From contig NZ_JARZAE010000004.1 in assembly GCF_029892095.1 (NCBI RefSeq), positions 6,386,001-6,450,000 on the forward strand: a DNA stretch of 64,000 nt, read 5' to 3'. The notes under the pieces are model-generated. The model was not told the origin of the DNA. It did no database searches and saw only the letters and a program-made list of their open reading frames with translations. The stretch comes from Kitasatospora sp. MAP12-44. GTDB taxonomy: Bacteria > Actinomycetota > Actinomycetes > Streptomycetales > Streptomycetaceae. A program made the position numbers and the translations under genes. Shown piece after piece: positions 16,701 through 33,392 of this stretch. Position 1 is the stretch's first letter. Each line of letters starts with the position of its first letter.

Positions 16701-19700
16701 CCCAGCGAGCGCTGCATCTCGGCGAGCGGGAACCTTCGGTGCGGCAGCAGGGCGCGCTCGGCGGCGAAGGTCTCGCGCAGGTAGTCGACCCAGCTGCGGG
16801 CGGTGGAGTGGAACCCGATCGGCACCGTGTTGAGGAACAGGCCGCGCAGCAGGTCCGCGTTGGCGTGCTCGGGGCGGCCGTTGGTGACCATGCCGATGCT
16901 GTAGGGGTCGTCGCCGGCGAAGAGGTCCATCAGCCGGTAGAAGGCTGCCAGGAAGACCGTCCGCACCGGGACCTCGGCCAGGGCGGCGACCTTGGCCAGC
17001 GGCTCGGCCAGCTCCCGGTAGGAGCGCTCGGCCTCGTGCGGCGGCTGGTCGCCGATCAGGGCCGGGCCGGGGGCGGGGGCGAAGTGGACCGGCTCCAGGC
17101 CGACCAGCGCCTCGTGCCAGAAGTCGCGGGACGCGGGGGAGGCCAGCGCCTCGCGCTCCAGCGCCACATAGTCCGCGAATCGCACCGCGGGCCTGGCCGC
17201 GGCGGCGGGCTCCAAGCCGGCCGCCCGGCGGTGGTGCAACTCCATCAGGTCCGCGATGAACGAGGTCAGGCTCCAGCCGTCGAGCACCACATGGCAGTCG
17301 GTGATGGTCAGCCGGAACTGCTGCTCGTCGAGCCGGTGCACGAACAGCCGTACCAGCGGGGCGGCGGACAGGTCGAAGGGCAGCGCGGCCTGCTCGCGCA
17401 CATGGGTGGCAGCGGCGTCGCGCTGCTCGGCCGCGGACAGGCCGCGCAGGTCGGCGAAGCCCACCGGCAGGGCGGCCTGCCGGTGCACCAGTTGCAGCGG
17501 CTCGGTGTCGCGCAGCAGGTCGAAGGAGGTGCGCAGGATGTCGTGGCGCTCGACCAGGACGTCCACGGCCTCCTGGAACGCGGCGAGGTCGAAGCCGGCG
17601 CTGTCGCGCAGCTTGAAGCTGGTCACGTTGTGGTAGGCGCCGCGCTCCGGATCGCTCAGCAACTCGTGCAGCATGCCCGCCTGAAGCATCGTCAGCGGAT
17701 AGGCGTCCTCGATGCCCGGGGGCAGCGAGGCCGCCTCGGCACTGTCGATCATGGACAGGGCTGCCACCGGTGCCGTCTCGACGGACGCCGTCGAGTGGTC
17801 CGCCACGTCCGCCAGGTCTGCCAGGACCTGGGCCCGGAAGATGTCCGGGATGCTCAGCGCCAGCCCGGCCTCGCGGGCCAGCCCGATCACCCGCAGGGCC
17901 AGGATGGAGTCGCCGCCCAGACGGAAGAAGTTGTCGTCCACGCCGACCCGGTCGAGCCCCAGGACCTTGCCCCAGATGCCGGTCAGCAGCTCCTCGGTGG
18001 GTGTGCGCGGCGCGGTGTACCGCGCGCTGAGGTCGGCCTCGCGTGCCTGGAGCAGGGCCAGGGCCTTGCGGTCGACCTTGCCGTTCACGGTCAGCGGCAG
18101 GGCCGGGTGCTCGGTGATCAGGGCCGGGACCATGTAGTCGGGCAGGCCGCGGCCGAGGTGGGCGCGCAGCTCGCGGGTGTCGACTGTGTCGCTGGCCGGG
18201 GAGCCGCTGACTGAGCTGTCGCCGACCGGGGTGTCGGCGCCGGTGGCGATGTGCCCGACCAGCCGTCGCACGCCGCCCGGCTCCTCGCGGACCACGACCG
18301 CGGCGTCGACCACTCCGGGGAAGCCGCGCAGCGCGGCCTCGATCTCGCCCAGTTCGATGCGGAATCCGCGGATCTTGACCTGGGCGTCCACCCGGCCCAG
18401 GAACTCCAACTGCCCGTCGGGCAGCCGCCGGACCCGGTCGCCGGTCCGGTACAGCCGGCCACCGGCCGGTCCGTAGGGGTCGGGCACAAAACGCTCGGCG
18501 GTCAGCGACGGGCGTCCGAGATAGCCTCGGGCCAGACCCGCCCCGGCGACGTACAGCTCGCCCGGGACGCCGATCGGTACCAGCCGCTGGTGCTGGTCGA
18601 GCACGTATCCGCGCAGGTCCGCCAGCGGCACCCCGATCGGCGACAGGGTGTCGCCCTCGGCGTCCTCGCGGGTCAGCACCCGGTGGGTGACGTGCACGGT
18701 GGTCTCGGTGATCCCGTACATGTTCACCAGCTGCGGCCGGTGCGGCGAGGGATCGGCGAACCAGTCGCCGAAGTCCCGCGCGCTCAGCGCGTCGCCGCCG
18801 AAGACGACGGTCCGCAGGGCGAGTTCGGCGAACGAGCGCCCGGACTGCGCGGCCTGCGCCCGCAAGCCCTGGAAGGCGGCGGGGGTCTGGCTCAGGACGG
18901 TGACGCGCTCGGTGGCCAGCAGGTCGAACACGGCATCCGGATCCCGGACCACGTCCTTGGAGGCGATCACCACGCGCCCGCCCTTGGCCAACGCCCCCCA
19001 CAGCTCCCAGACCGAGAAGTCGAAGGCGAAGGAGTGCAGCAGCGACCAGACGTCGTCCGGGCCGGAGTCGAACCAGGCCTCGCAGGATGCGAACAGGCGG
19101 GCGGCGTTGTGGTGGGTGACCACGACGCCCTTCGGACGGCCGGTGGAGCCGGAGGTGTAGATGATGTAGGCGGCGTTGCCGGGCCGCAGCGCGGTGCCCG
19201 GGATGCTGTCCAGGTAGGGGCAGCCGGAGCCGTCCAGCGCGCCGGGCGCGTCCAGCACCAGGACCTCGGCGCCCAGGTCCGCGACCTTGTCGTGGGTGAC
19301 GCTGTCGGTGAGCAGCAGGGTGGCCCCGGCGTCGTCGACCATGAACCCGAGGCGCTCGGCCGGGTGGGAGCCGTCCATGGGCAGGTAGGCCCCGCCGGCC
19401 TTCCAGATCCCCAGCACCGCGACCGCGAGCCATTCGTTGCGGCCCACGCAGACGCCGACCCGGGACTCGGGACCCACCCCGCGGCGGCGCAGCGCTCGCG
19501 CCAACTGCTCGGCCCGCTCGTCGAGTTGTGCATAGGAGAGGTGTCTGTCCTGGCATACCGTCGCGACCTGGTCAGGGCGGAGGCGGACCTGCTGGTGGAA
19601 GGCGTCCAGCAGCAGCGGCACCGCCCCGGCCGCTGCGGGGTCGGGGTTCCCCGCCTGCGCCAGCAGCGACGCGCGCTCCTCCTCGGCCAGCGGCTCCAGG

Positions 19701-21142
19701 GCGGCGATCGCCGTCGCCGGGCGGGTGACGATCGCGTCGAGGATCCGGTGCACATGGTCGGCCAGGGTCGCGACCGTCTCGGCGTCGAACAGGTCGCGCC
19801 GGTAGACGAACGAGAGCGCCAGTCCGTCCGGCTGCTCGGTGGCGTGCAGGGACAGATCGAACTTCGCGATGTCCGCGCCGACGGACACGCTCTCGCCGCG
19901 TGCGCCGCCCAGCGTGAAGGAACCCCCGTCGGCGTACTCGTAGGCGAAGAGCACCTGGAACAGCGGGTTGCGGCTGAGGTCGCGCTCCGGGCTGAGCACC
20001 TCGACCAGGCGCTCGAAGGGGACGTCCTGGTGGTCCATCGCGCCCAGGGCCGCGTCCCGTACCCGCTCCAGGTAGTCGGCCAGCGTCGGGTTCCCGGACA
20101 GGTCCCCCCGCATGACCAGGGTGTTGACGAAGAATCCGACCAGGGACTCGGTCTGCGGACGGTCGCGGTTGGCCACGATTGTGCCCACCGCGATGTCCTC
20201 CTGCCCGGTGTGGAAGCCGAGGGCGATCTGGTAGGCGGCCAGCAGCGTCATGAACATCGTCGAGCTGCTGCGCTCATTGAGCTGCCGCAGCGACTGGCGC
20301 AGCCGGGAGGGGAGGGCCAGCTTGAAGACCGCGCCCTCGTGGGAGCGTTCGACCGGGCGCGGTCGGTCGGTGGGCAGTTCCAGCGGAGTGAGGCCGGCCA
20401 ACCGGGTGCGCCAGTAGTCCAGGTGGGCCTCCGCCCGAGCCCTGCCGCCCGCGGCGGACTCCCACGCCGCGTAGTCGCGGTAGGTGATCGGCAGCTCCGG
20501 CAGCGCGGCCGGCCGGCCCTCGGTGCGGGCGCCGTACAGGGCCGCCAGGTCGCGGCAGATGATGCCCAGGGACCAGGCGTCGGAGACGATGTGATGCATC
20601 GCCAGGACCAGGATGTGGTCCACCGCCCCGATCCGCACCAGGGTCGCCCGGAACGGGGCCTCGGCTGCCAGCTCGAAGGGCCGGTTCGCGGCGGCTTCGG
20701 TGGCCGCGGTCGCGGCCTGCTCCCGTGCCGCCGGTGCGACACCGGACAGGTCCACCCACTCCAGCAGGGACCCGCCGACCGGCAGTTCCTCCTGGAAGGC
20801 CACGCCGCCGCGGCTCGGGAAGCGGGTCCGCAGCTGCGGGTGCCGCTGGACCAGGTCGGCGAGGGCGAGCTCCAGTGCGCAGCGGTCGAGCTCCCCGGAC
20901 AGCCGCCAGACGGCGGGCATCAGGTACTCGGTGCTGCCGGGCTGCAACTGGTCCAGGAAGTTGAGGCGCTGCTGCGCGCTGGAGAGCGGCACCGCGGTCT
21001 CGCCCGGGGCAAGGCGCGGGATCTCCGGAGCGGCCTGGCCGGCGGGCTGCAGGCCGCGCAGGCGCTGGTTCAGCAGGGCGCGCGCGGCGGGCGTGAGGGC
21101 CTGGCGGGCACGGGGCTTTGCGGCTTCCTTGATGTTTGACAT
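13760..21142 (-). CDS. NRPS, C-A-T-C-A-T-TE (modules 5 and 6, release)
   Basis: A 2460-residue terminal synthetase. C1 active site HHIVSDAW near residue 184. A1 near 490-990; pocket read as D-F-W-S-V-G-M-V-H-K, close to the threonine code DFWNIGMVHK. Carrier 1 has LGGDSI near 1075. C2 starts YPLTMLQAGML and has CHVVLDGW near 1284 (second His kept, first replaced by Cys). A2 near 1590-2080 has the pocket D-A-F-V-M-A-G-V-W-K, with no match I trust. Carrier 2 has LGGSSL near 2139. A type I thioesterase ends the protein (GWSMG near 2268; GGH near the end). No epimerisation domain. It starts 21 bp after the middle synthetase, with GAGGATC before the ATG. C2 belongs to an unusual condensation subtype and follows the Thr module. 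Confidence 0.93.
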   Translation of the reverse strand: MSNIKEAAKPRARQALTPAARALLNQRLRGLQPAGQAAPEIPRLAPGETAVPLSSAQQRLNFLDQLQPGSTEYLMPAVWRLSGELDRCALELALADLVQRHPQLRTRFPSRGGVAFQEELPVGGSLLEWVDLSGVAPAAREQAATAATEAAANRPFELAAEAPFRATLVRIGAVDHILVLAMHHIVSDAWSLGIICRDLAALYGARTEGRPAALPELPITYRDYAAWESAAGGRARAEAHLDYWRTRLAGLTPLELPTDRPRPVERSHEGAVFKLALPSRLRQSLRQLNERSSSTMFMTLLAAYQIALGFHTGQEDIAVGTIVANRDRPQTESLVGFFVNTLVMRGDLSGNPTLADYLERVRDAALGAMDHQDVPFERLVEVLSPERDLSRNPLFQVLFAYEYADGGSFTLGGARGESVSVGADIAKFDLSLHATEQPDGLALSFVYRRDLFDAETVATLADHVHRILDAIVTRPATAIAALEPLAEEERASLLAQAGNPDPAAAGAVPLLLDAFHQQVRLRPDQVATVCQDRHLSYAQLDERAEQLARALRRRGVGPESRVGVCVGRNEWLAVAVLGIWKAGGAYLPMDGSHPAERLGFMVDDAGATLLLTDSVTHDKVADLGAEVLVLDAPGALDGSGCPYLDSIPGTALRPGNAAYIIYTSGSTGRPKGVVVTHHNAARLFASCEAWFDSGPDDVWSLLHSFAFDFSVWELWGALAKGGRVVIASKDVVRDPDAVFDLLATERVTVLSQTPAAFQGLRAQAAQSGRSFAELALRTVVFGGDALSARDFGDWFADPSPHRPQLVNMYGITETTVHVTHRVLTREDAEGDTLSPIGVPLADLRGYVLDQHQRLVPIGVPGELYVAGAGLARGYLGRPSLTAERFVPDPYGPAGGRLYRTGDRVRRLPDGQLEFLGRVDAQVKIRGFRIELGEIEAALRGFPGVVDAAVVVREEPGGVRRLVGHIATGADTPVGDSSVSGSPASDTVDTRELRAHLGRGLPDYMVPALITEHPALPLTVNGKVDRKALALLQAREADLSARYTAPRTPTEELLTGIWGKVLGLDRVGVDDNFFRLGGDSILALRVIGLAREAGLALSIPDIFRAQVLADLADVADHSTASVETAPVAALSMIDSAEAASLPPGIEDAYPLTMLQAGMLHELLSDPERGAYHNVTSFKLRDSAGFDLAAFQEAVDVLVERHDILRTSFDLLRDTEPLQLVHRQAALPVGFADLRGLSAAEQRDAAATHVREQAALPFDLSAAPLVRLFVHRLDEQQFRLTITDCHVVLDGWSLTSFIADLMELHHRRAAGLEPAAAARPAVRFADYVALEREALASPASRDFWHEALVGLEPVHFAPAPGPALIGDQPPHEAERSYRELAEPLAKVAALAEVPVRTVFLAAFYRLMDLFAGDDPYSIGMVTNGRPEHANADLLRGLFLNTVPIGFHSTARSWVDYLRETFAAERALLPHRRFPLAEMQRSLGGVAVEAVFNFVNFHRLEKNVWEDTLEVARTNFPLSLNANPGGMTLDADPRYLDATACEQLADTYRSLLRAMAAEPHGPVTRPALTGAARELVLHRWNAATTQDRDQDPYQEDDDRRLFHELVQQHAEQRPQAPALVHGQDVTGYGELDRTGDRIARRLRALGVDTETVVGICLERGPDLARAILGVLKSGAAYLCLDPEYPGERLAFMAGDSAMTVLLTQPELAHAAPAVQHTLMIGALTADPDPQSDPQSDQLPAGCPKSGVGPDSTAYVIYTSGSTGTPKGVAVTHRGMLNLVLAQQDVLAPTPDDRVLQFASSSFDASVFEMTWALANGAGLCTAARQDLAPGADLTRTLRTQRITAAVLPPTALSVMDPQGLPELRTLMVAGEACPAEIVDTWAPGRRFLNGYGLTETSVWVTAAQCLPGGGRPSIGTPIRNTEAYVLNADLEPVPVGAPGELCIGGLSLARGYLGRPGVTAQRFVPDPFSGRSGARLFRTGDIVRYAADGSLDYVGRQDSQVKLRGFRIELGEVEDALLTHPGVQSAVAMVRTDGSGDPRLVAYVVPQDPGSAPQAEELRQSLRRRLPAHMVPTAYVVIDAIPLTANRKVNRRALPPVPSVRAELADSFVAPRTPAEQAMAQVWAEVLGVERVGIHDDFFALGGSSLSTVRVVARARAQGLALTVRDLVESPTIAGIGALGTAADPVAGPRSRVLLRPGAGQPLNCVHPTGGSVTWYLPLARALGGARPVHGYQALGLAGGTDPLTIREIAATYVSELTADRADGPHAILGWSMGANIALEMATQLLDAGAAVAPLILVEPYLPTPDTHRRLAGFAEQQRHALVLRDELRAAPAGSEARTAADARLRTVLRDAGMVDEEVDLAQDAPIEVWHSLLQALADYRARPYPGQIHLVIGQDTADQPQDTPMPDIGVPYREYLSAWQGLAVGGLQVHHLPGGHRTMLTDPGVGAIAALLDTLTSGGRPC

Positions 21143-21163
21143 GTCAGATCCTCGTTCGGCTGG

Positions 21164-27639
<6,476 letters not shown>

Positions 27640-27643
<4 letters not shown>

Positions 27644-30600
27644 GACGCATCCATTTCGGCGAGCATGTCTCGGAGTTCTTCCTCGGTCAGGTCGGACATC
27701 TGAGCGGTGATCAGGTCTTCGACAGCTGTGGCCAGATCGGCGATGGTGGGAGCCTGGAAGAACTCCCGCAGCGGGAGGTCGACCTGGAACTCCACCCGGA
27801 TCTGGGAGATCAGCTGGGTGGCGAGGAGCGAGTGCCCACCGCTTTCGAAGAAGTTGTCCCGGATACCGGGGTTCCGCAGCCCGAGCAGGCGGGCCCAGAT
27901 GCCGGCCAGGGTCCGTTCGACTTCGTTCGTCGGGGGTTCGTGCCCGGTATCCGGAGCCTCGGGAGCGCTGTCGGGGTCGGGGAACCCCTGGCGGTCGAGC
28001 TTTCCGCCAGGTGTCAGGGGGACGGAGTCGATCAGCAGCAGGCGTGCGGGCACCATGTGGGCTGGCAACTGGCGTGCGCACCAGGCGCGCAGCTCCACCG
28101 TGGTCACCGAGCCGGGCGACTGGGGGAGGACGTATCCGATGAGGCGCTGCCCGCCGGCGGGGTCCGCCCGCACCACCACCGCGGCGAAGTCGACGCCGGG
28201 ACAGCTGCCGAGCACGGATTCGATCTCGCCCGGTTCGATCCGGAAGCCCCGGATCTTGACCTGGCTGTCGAGGCGGCCGAGGCACTGCAGATTGCCGTCG
28301 GTGAGCCAGCGGACCCGGTCACCGGTGCGGTACATCCTGGATCCCGGAGGTCCCAGCGGGTCGGGGACGAAGCGCTCCGCGCTCTGGGCAGGGCGGTTGT
28401 GGTAGCCGCGGGCGACGATGTCGCCGCCGATGTGGAGCTCACCCGTCACACCGACCGGTACCGGCCGGCCGAGCGGGTCGAGGACGTAGTGGCGTGCCCC
28501 GCCGATCGTGCGGCCCACCGTCGCGGCATCGGCCGCTGCCGTGATCTCCGCGAGCGAGGACCAGACCGTGGCCTCGGTGGGCCCGTACAGGTTCCAGACC
28601 CGCAGACCGCGGTCGAGCAGCTTGGCGGCCAGCTCGGTGCTGAGGGGCTCACCGCCGGACATCGCGTGGGTCAGGCTCCCCCAGTCGCCGCCCGCTTCGA
28701 CCAGCATGCGCCAGGACGTGGGCGTGGCCTGCAGGACGGTGACACCGTGATCCCTGACGAGGTCGGCGAGCTCACGGGCGTCCAGGGACTGCTCCTTGGT
28801 GATCACGACGATGCGGCTGCCGAGGACGAGTGGCAGCAGCAGTTCGACGGTCGAGATGTCGAAGGAGATGCTGGTGAGCGCGGCGATGGTGTCGTTCCGG
28901 CCCAACGGGCAGGACTGCTCCATGCCCGCGAAGAATCGGATCAGGCTGCCGTGGTCGATGCCGACGCCCTTGGGCTGTCCGGTCGAGCCGGAGGTGTAGA
29001 TCACATAGGCGAGCGCGTTCCCGGCCGGCAGGTGCGGGTCGGTCCTGCGGGACGCCGTGCGGGGGAGGTCCTCGACCAGGACCGGTGCGGTGTGCAGGGA
29101 GGTGGCCAGGTCGGCGAGCTTGTGCTGGGTCACGATGCAGCTGAGGGCTGCGTCCTGGGCCATGTAGGTGAGGCGGGCGTGCGGGTATTCGGGGTCGAGC
29201 GGGACGTAGGCGCCGCCGGCCTTCCAGATGCCCAGCAGCGCGATGGGCAGCCATGGGCCGCGCTCCAGGCAGACGCCGACCCGGGACTCGGGGCCGACCC
29301 CGGCGGTACGCAGTGCCTCGGCCAGTGCGTCGGACCGGTCGGCCAGGTCCTGGTAGCTGAGCTGCTGCGCTCCGCAGACCACGGCCACCGCGCCCGGATC
29401 GCGTGCCACCTGCGCCCCGAACCCCTCCAGCACCGACAGCGGCCCGTCGGTGGCGCCGTCGAGGCCCGCCTTCCCGGGGAGGTCGTGCAGCACGGCGAGC
29501 TCGCCGGGGACGAAGATGTCCAGGTCGCTGACAGGCGAGTCGGGACTGTCCAGCGCCGAGCCCAGCAGCCGTAGCAGCCGGGCGCCGATGAGCTCGACCG
29601 TGTCCGGGGTGAAGAGCTCGCTGGAGTACTGCAGGACGCCGGACAGGCCTTCCGGTGCACCGGTCGCCGAGAAGTGCTCGCTCAGGGAGAAGGTGAGGTC
29701 GAACATCGCGCCGCGGAGGTCCAGCGGCGCCGTGTCGGAGCGACTGTCCGGGAGGGACGCGGTGTCGGTGTTGTTGAAGGCCAGCATGATCTGGAAGAGC
29801 GGGTGGTGCGCCGGTGAGCGGTCCGGATTGACGGCCTCGACGACCTCCTCGAACGGCAGGTCCTGGTGTGAGTAGGCGGCCAGGTCGGTCTCCCGCACCC
29901 TGCGCAGCAGCTCGGTGAAACTCGGGTCGCCCTGGGCGTCGGTGCGCAGCACAAGGGTGTTGACGAAGCAGCCGACCAGGTCGGCGAGGCCCTCCTCGGT
30001 GCGGCCGGCGACAGGTGTGCCGATGGGGATGTCGGTGCCGGCCCCGAGCCTGGTCAGCAGGGCGGCGATCAGCGCGTGCAGCACCATGAATGTGGTGGCC
30101 CGGTGGGTGCGGGCGAACTCGGCCGCCCGGGCGTGCAGTTGGGGGTCGATCGCCAGGCTGACGCGGCCGCCGGCGTGACCCGGCACCGATGGCCTGGCGT
30201 GGTCGGTGGGCAGCTCGATGGCGCTGGGTATCCCGTCCAGCGCGGCGCGCCAGTAGCCGGCCTGCTCGGAGCGCAGGCTGGCCGGGTCCGCGAGCTCGCC
30301 CAGGAGCTCCTGCTGCCACAGCGTGTAGTCCGCGTACTGCACCGGAAGGACGTCGAACTGCGGGACGAGTCCGCGGCTGCGGGCCTGGTAGGCGGTCATC
30401 AGGTCACGCGCCAGGGGTGCCTTCGACCAGCCGTCGACCGCGATGTGATGCGCGAGCAGCAGGACGGTCGTGCTGTCCGGTTCGTCGGACGGGAACATCC
30501 AGGCGCGCAGCGGCGGCTCGGCGGCCAGGTCGAACACATGGGCCGATGCCTGGTCCAGCGCGGCGGCGAGGCCGCCGTCCGAGACCACCGAGAGCGCGGG

Positions 30601-32760
30601 GACGGTGGAGTCGGGCAGCACGGACTGGCGGGGCGGGCCCGCGTCGGGTCCGGGGAGGAACACCGTGCGCAGACTCTCGTGCCGGGTGGTCACGTCCTGG
30701 AGTGCCCGCCGCAGCACGGCAGGATCCACGGGACCCGGTAGGGACAGCTGGAACGGCAGGTTGTACACCGCGCTGGGTCCCTCCAACTGGTCGAGGAACC
30801 AGAGCCGTTGCTGGGCGGGGGACAGCGGGAGCACCGCCGGGCGGGGCGCGGCGGCGAGCGGTGGCCGAGACCGGGTGCTGCGGAGCAGCCGCGGCGCCAG
30901 CAGTCGCACCGTGGGGGCGGTGGTGAGCGTCCGCAGGTCGATCTCCGCGTGGAGGGTGGACCGCACCAGGCCGATGAGTCTGAACGCGAGCAGGGAGTGG
31001 CCGCCGAGGCCGAAGAAGTCGTCGTCGAGGCCGACCTCGGTGACGCCGAGCACATCGGCGTAGAGATGGCACAGGACTTCCTGGACCGGGGTGCGGACGT
31101 CGCCCCCGCTCCCGGTCGTCCGGTACTCGGGGGCCGGCAGTGCGCCGCGGTCGATCTTGCCGCTGCTGTTCAGCGGCAGGCGATCGAGGACGACGACGGT
31201 GCTGGGGACCATGTAGGGGGGAAGCAGGGTGGCGACGAGTTCGCACAGTGCCGCCGTGTCGAGGTGCGCGTCGTGCTCCGCGACCACGTAGCCGATCAGA
31301 CGCCGGTCGCCCTCGCGGTCCTCGCGGACCGTCACGACGGCCTGGGCGACTGCCGGGTCACGGCGCAGAGCCGCCTCCACCTCGCCCGGTTCGATGCGGT
31401 AGCCGCGCAGGTTGAGCTGCCCGTCCGCGCGGGCCAGGAACTCGAGCTGGCCGTCGGCGTTCCAGCGTGCGAGGTCACCGGTGCGGTACATCCGTGACCC
31501 GGGGGCTCCGTCCGGGTCCGGGACGAAGGCGGCGGCCGTGGGGCCGGGGCGGTTCCAGTACCCGCGGGCCAGGCCCGGCCCGCCGACGTACAGTTCGCCC
31601 ACCGCGCCCGGCTCGACGGGTCGCAGGTCGCCGTCCAGCAGGTGGATGCCGGTGTCCCAGGCCGGGCGCCCGATCGGCAGCGGGCCGGCCGGGAGCGGGC
31701 TGCCGGGCTCCACGCGGTACTGCGTGCAGGCGACCACCACCTCGCTGGGCCCGTAGCTGTTGACCACGGCCGCGTCGGGGTACCGGGACCGCCAGCCGGC
31801 CAGGGCCTGCGCGGTCAGCTGCTCGCCACCGAGCATGAGCACCCCGCTCGGTGCGAACTCGGCTCCGAGGTCCATCAGTTGGGGGAGGAGGCTGGGCGTG
31901 CCCTTGAGGAAGGACGGCGGGTGCTCCAGCAGGTTGGCGCGGGTCTGCGGGTCGTTGTCCAGATCGGCGAGGAGGATCAGCCCGCCGGAGACCAGTGGCC
32001 CGAAGAGGGCGGTCGCGGTGCCGTCGAAGGAGACCGAGCCGTGGAACGGCACGCTCCCCGAGAGGTCCGGGTTGAGGTGGACGGTCCACTGGAGATAGCC
32101 GGCCGCGGCGTGGTGCTCGACGACCACACCCTTGGGCGTCCCGGTCGAGCCGGAGGTGTAGATGAGGTAGGCCGGGTGCTGCGGGGACAGCGGTGCGACC
32201 CGGTCGGTGTCGGTGAGATCGTCGGGTGACTGGGCGGCGCAGGCCGTGAGGTGCTCGGGGGTGTCCAGGTGAAGGACCGGCCGGTCCCAGGCACGACCCC
32301 GGGACGTCCCGGTTTCGGTGATCAGGCAGGCCGGCCGGGTGTCGTCGAGGATCAGGTCGATCCGCTGGGCCAGGTGCCCGGGGTCGAGCGGGACATAGGC
32401 CGCACCGCACTTGAGGACGGCCAGCAGTGCGGTGAGCAGGTCGTGGTTGCGGGGCAGCAGCACCGCGACCCGGTCCTCGGGGCCGATGCCGCAGGCGGCC
32501 AGCAGCCGTGCGAGCCGGTTCGCCCGGGCGTTGAGCTCCGCATACGAGCTGGTGGTCGTTCCGCAGACCGCGGCCGGGGCGTGCGGGGTGCGGGCGGCCT
32601 GCTCCTCGAACATGGAGACGAGGGTGGTCGGCGGCCTGGACACGGTGGTTCCCTGCGCGAGAGCCAGGAGGTCGAACTCGTACGGAGCGCGGGCAGTGCG
32701 GGGGGATTCGTCCGGGGATTCGTCCACGGAGCTGTCCGACTCCAAGCTTGATGCAGGCAT
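27640..32760 (-). CDS. NRPS, A-T-C-A-T (loading module and module 2)
   Basis: A 1706-residue initiating synthetase without an N-terminal condensation domain. ATG at 32760 is preceded by GGAAGG. A1 (about 35-530) pocket reads D-G-T-K-M-G-S-V-A-K. Thr239 and Lys278 with the FLKGTPS context place it in the aspartate/asparagine-like group (DLTKVGHVGK), but Gly236 is unusual, so the substrate is uncertain. Carrier 1 LGGHSL near 588; C domain HHIAVDGW near 770; A2 pocket D-I-V-Q-M-G-L-V-W-K, close to glycine (DILQLGLIWK); carrier 2 SGGHSL near 1641. The stop overlaps the next synthetase start (GTGA). It is the first synthetase in the operon after mbtH and starts peptide assembly. Confidence 0.93.
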
Positions 32761-32803
32761 GTCACCTTCCGAACATCGATAGGGCCGAGGGCTTTCTCCG
32801 ACC

Positions 32804-32844
32804 ACCCGGGGCGGGGCCGCCGTTCTGAGCGGCCCGGCCCGGGT
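32804..32844 (-). terminator. hairpin between mbtH and the first NRPS gene (attenuator or processing site)
   Basis: Bases 32804-32820 pair with 32829-32844 around an 8-base loop: about 16 bp of almost pure G/C with one bulge. It lies in the 117-bp gap inside the operon, so it may lower synthetase mRNA relative to mbtH or mark an RNA-processing site. No T-tract follows it on the minus strand. Confidence 0.45.
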
Positions 32845-32877
32845 GCGGTACGCGGATCGTGCGGAGCGGTGAGCGGG

Positions 32878-33069
32878 TCAGCGGACGCTGAGCGGACGCA
32901 TGTCCGTCCACAGCTCCTCGATGCGGGCGAGGCACTCGGCCCTGGCGGCCGGCGATCCGATGGCGTCCCAGCCGTTGGGCAGCTCGCGGTCTGCGCGCCA
33001 CACGGAGTACTGCTCCTCGTGGTTGACGACCACCAGGTAGGTCTGAAGGTCCTCGGTCTCGTCGCTCAT
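32878..33069 (-). CDS. MbtH-like protein
   Basis: A 63-residue protein with the complete family pattern: NHEEQYSVW, LPNGWDAIG, then ECLARIEELWTDMRPLSVR at the C-terminus. MbtH proteins bind the adenylation domains of synthetases and are needed for their solubility or activity. The ATG at 33069 is chosen because the conserved part starts about 15 residues later and GGAAC/GAGAGG purine tracts precede it. It is the first gene of the NRPS operon, 117 bp before the loading synthetase, with a strong hairpin in between. Confidence 0.95.
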   Translation of the reverse strand: MSDETEDLQTYLVVVNHEEQYSVWRADRELPNGWDAIGSPAARAECLARIEELWTDMRPLSVR

Positions 33070-33392
33070 TGCTTTTCGTTCCTCTCCCAAGAGCAGGCGG
33101 GTGCGGTGACGATGACCTGGGAGGCAGCCCGTGTTCGGGTGGGGTCGCTGATGTCGGCCGAGGAGCCGTTCACCCCTGCCCGATCGCTGCATCCCGGCCG
33201 GGGGCCCTGCGGCCACCGGTTCGGTTCGTCGTGATGACGATGTTCCACACCGCCGATATACGCGGGATCGCCAAGCCCTGGGCGCGCCGGGCGGAGCGGG
33301 AGAGGGGTCGGCGATCGGGCGTGTATCACCGTGAGATCGAGCGCGAGAAGACTGTTACTCGAACCCAGCCCCCCGAGTGAACGGACACTCTG
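33070..33392. other. intergenic region between mbtH (minus) and the small peptide gene (plus)
   Basis: 323 bp that must hold the promoter of the NRPS operon. I see no convincing -10/-35 pair and no clear SARP heptamer repeats. An AT-richer spot, GATATACG near 33256, is a candidate position only. Open frames here look like shadows. Confidence 0.4.

Noticed and set aside
17900..17925. Epimerisation domain expected from the LGGDSI carrier form
   Set aside because: No E-domain follows; the next domain is a condensation domain leading straight to an adenylation domain.
14747..21139. Very long open frames on the plus strand across the NRPS gene (over 900 and 1100 codons)
   Set aside because: They are shadows caused by extreme GC at third codon positions; compositions are Arg/Gly/Ala/Val-skewed without any domain, while the minus strand shows complete NRPS motifs.
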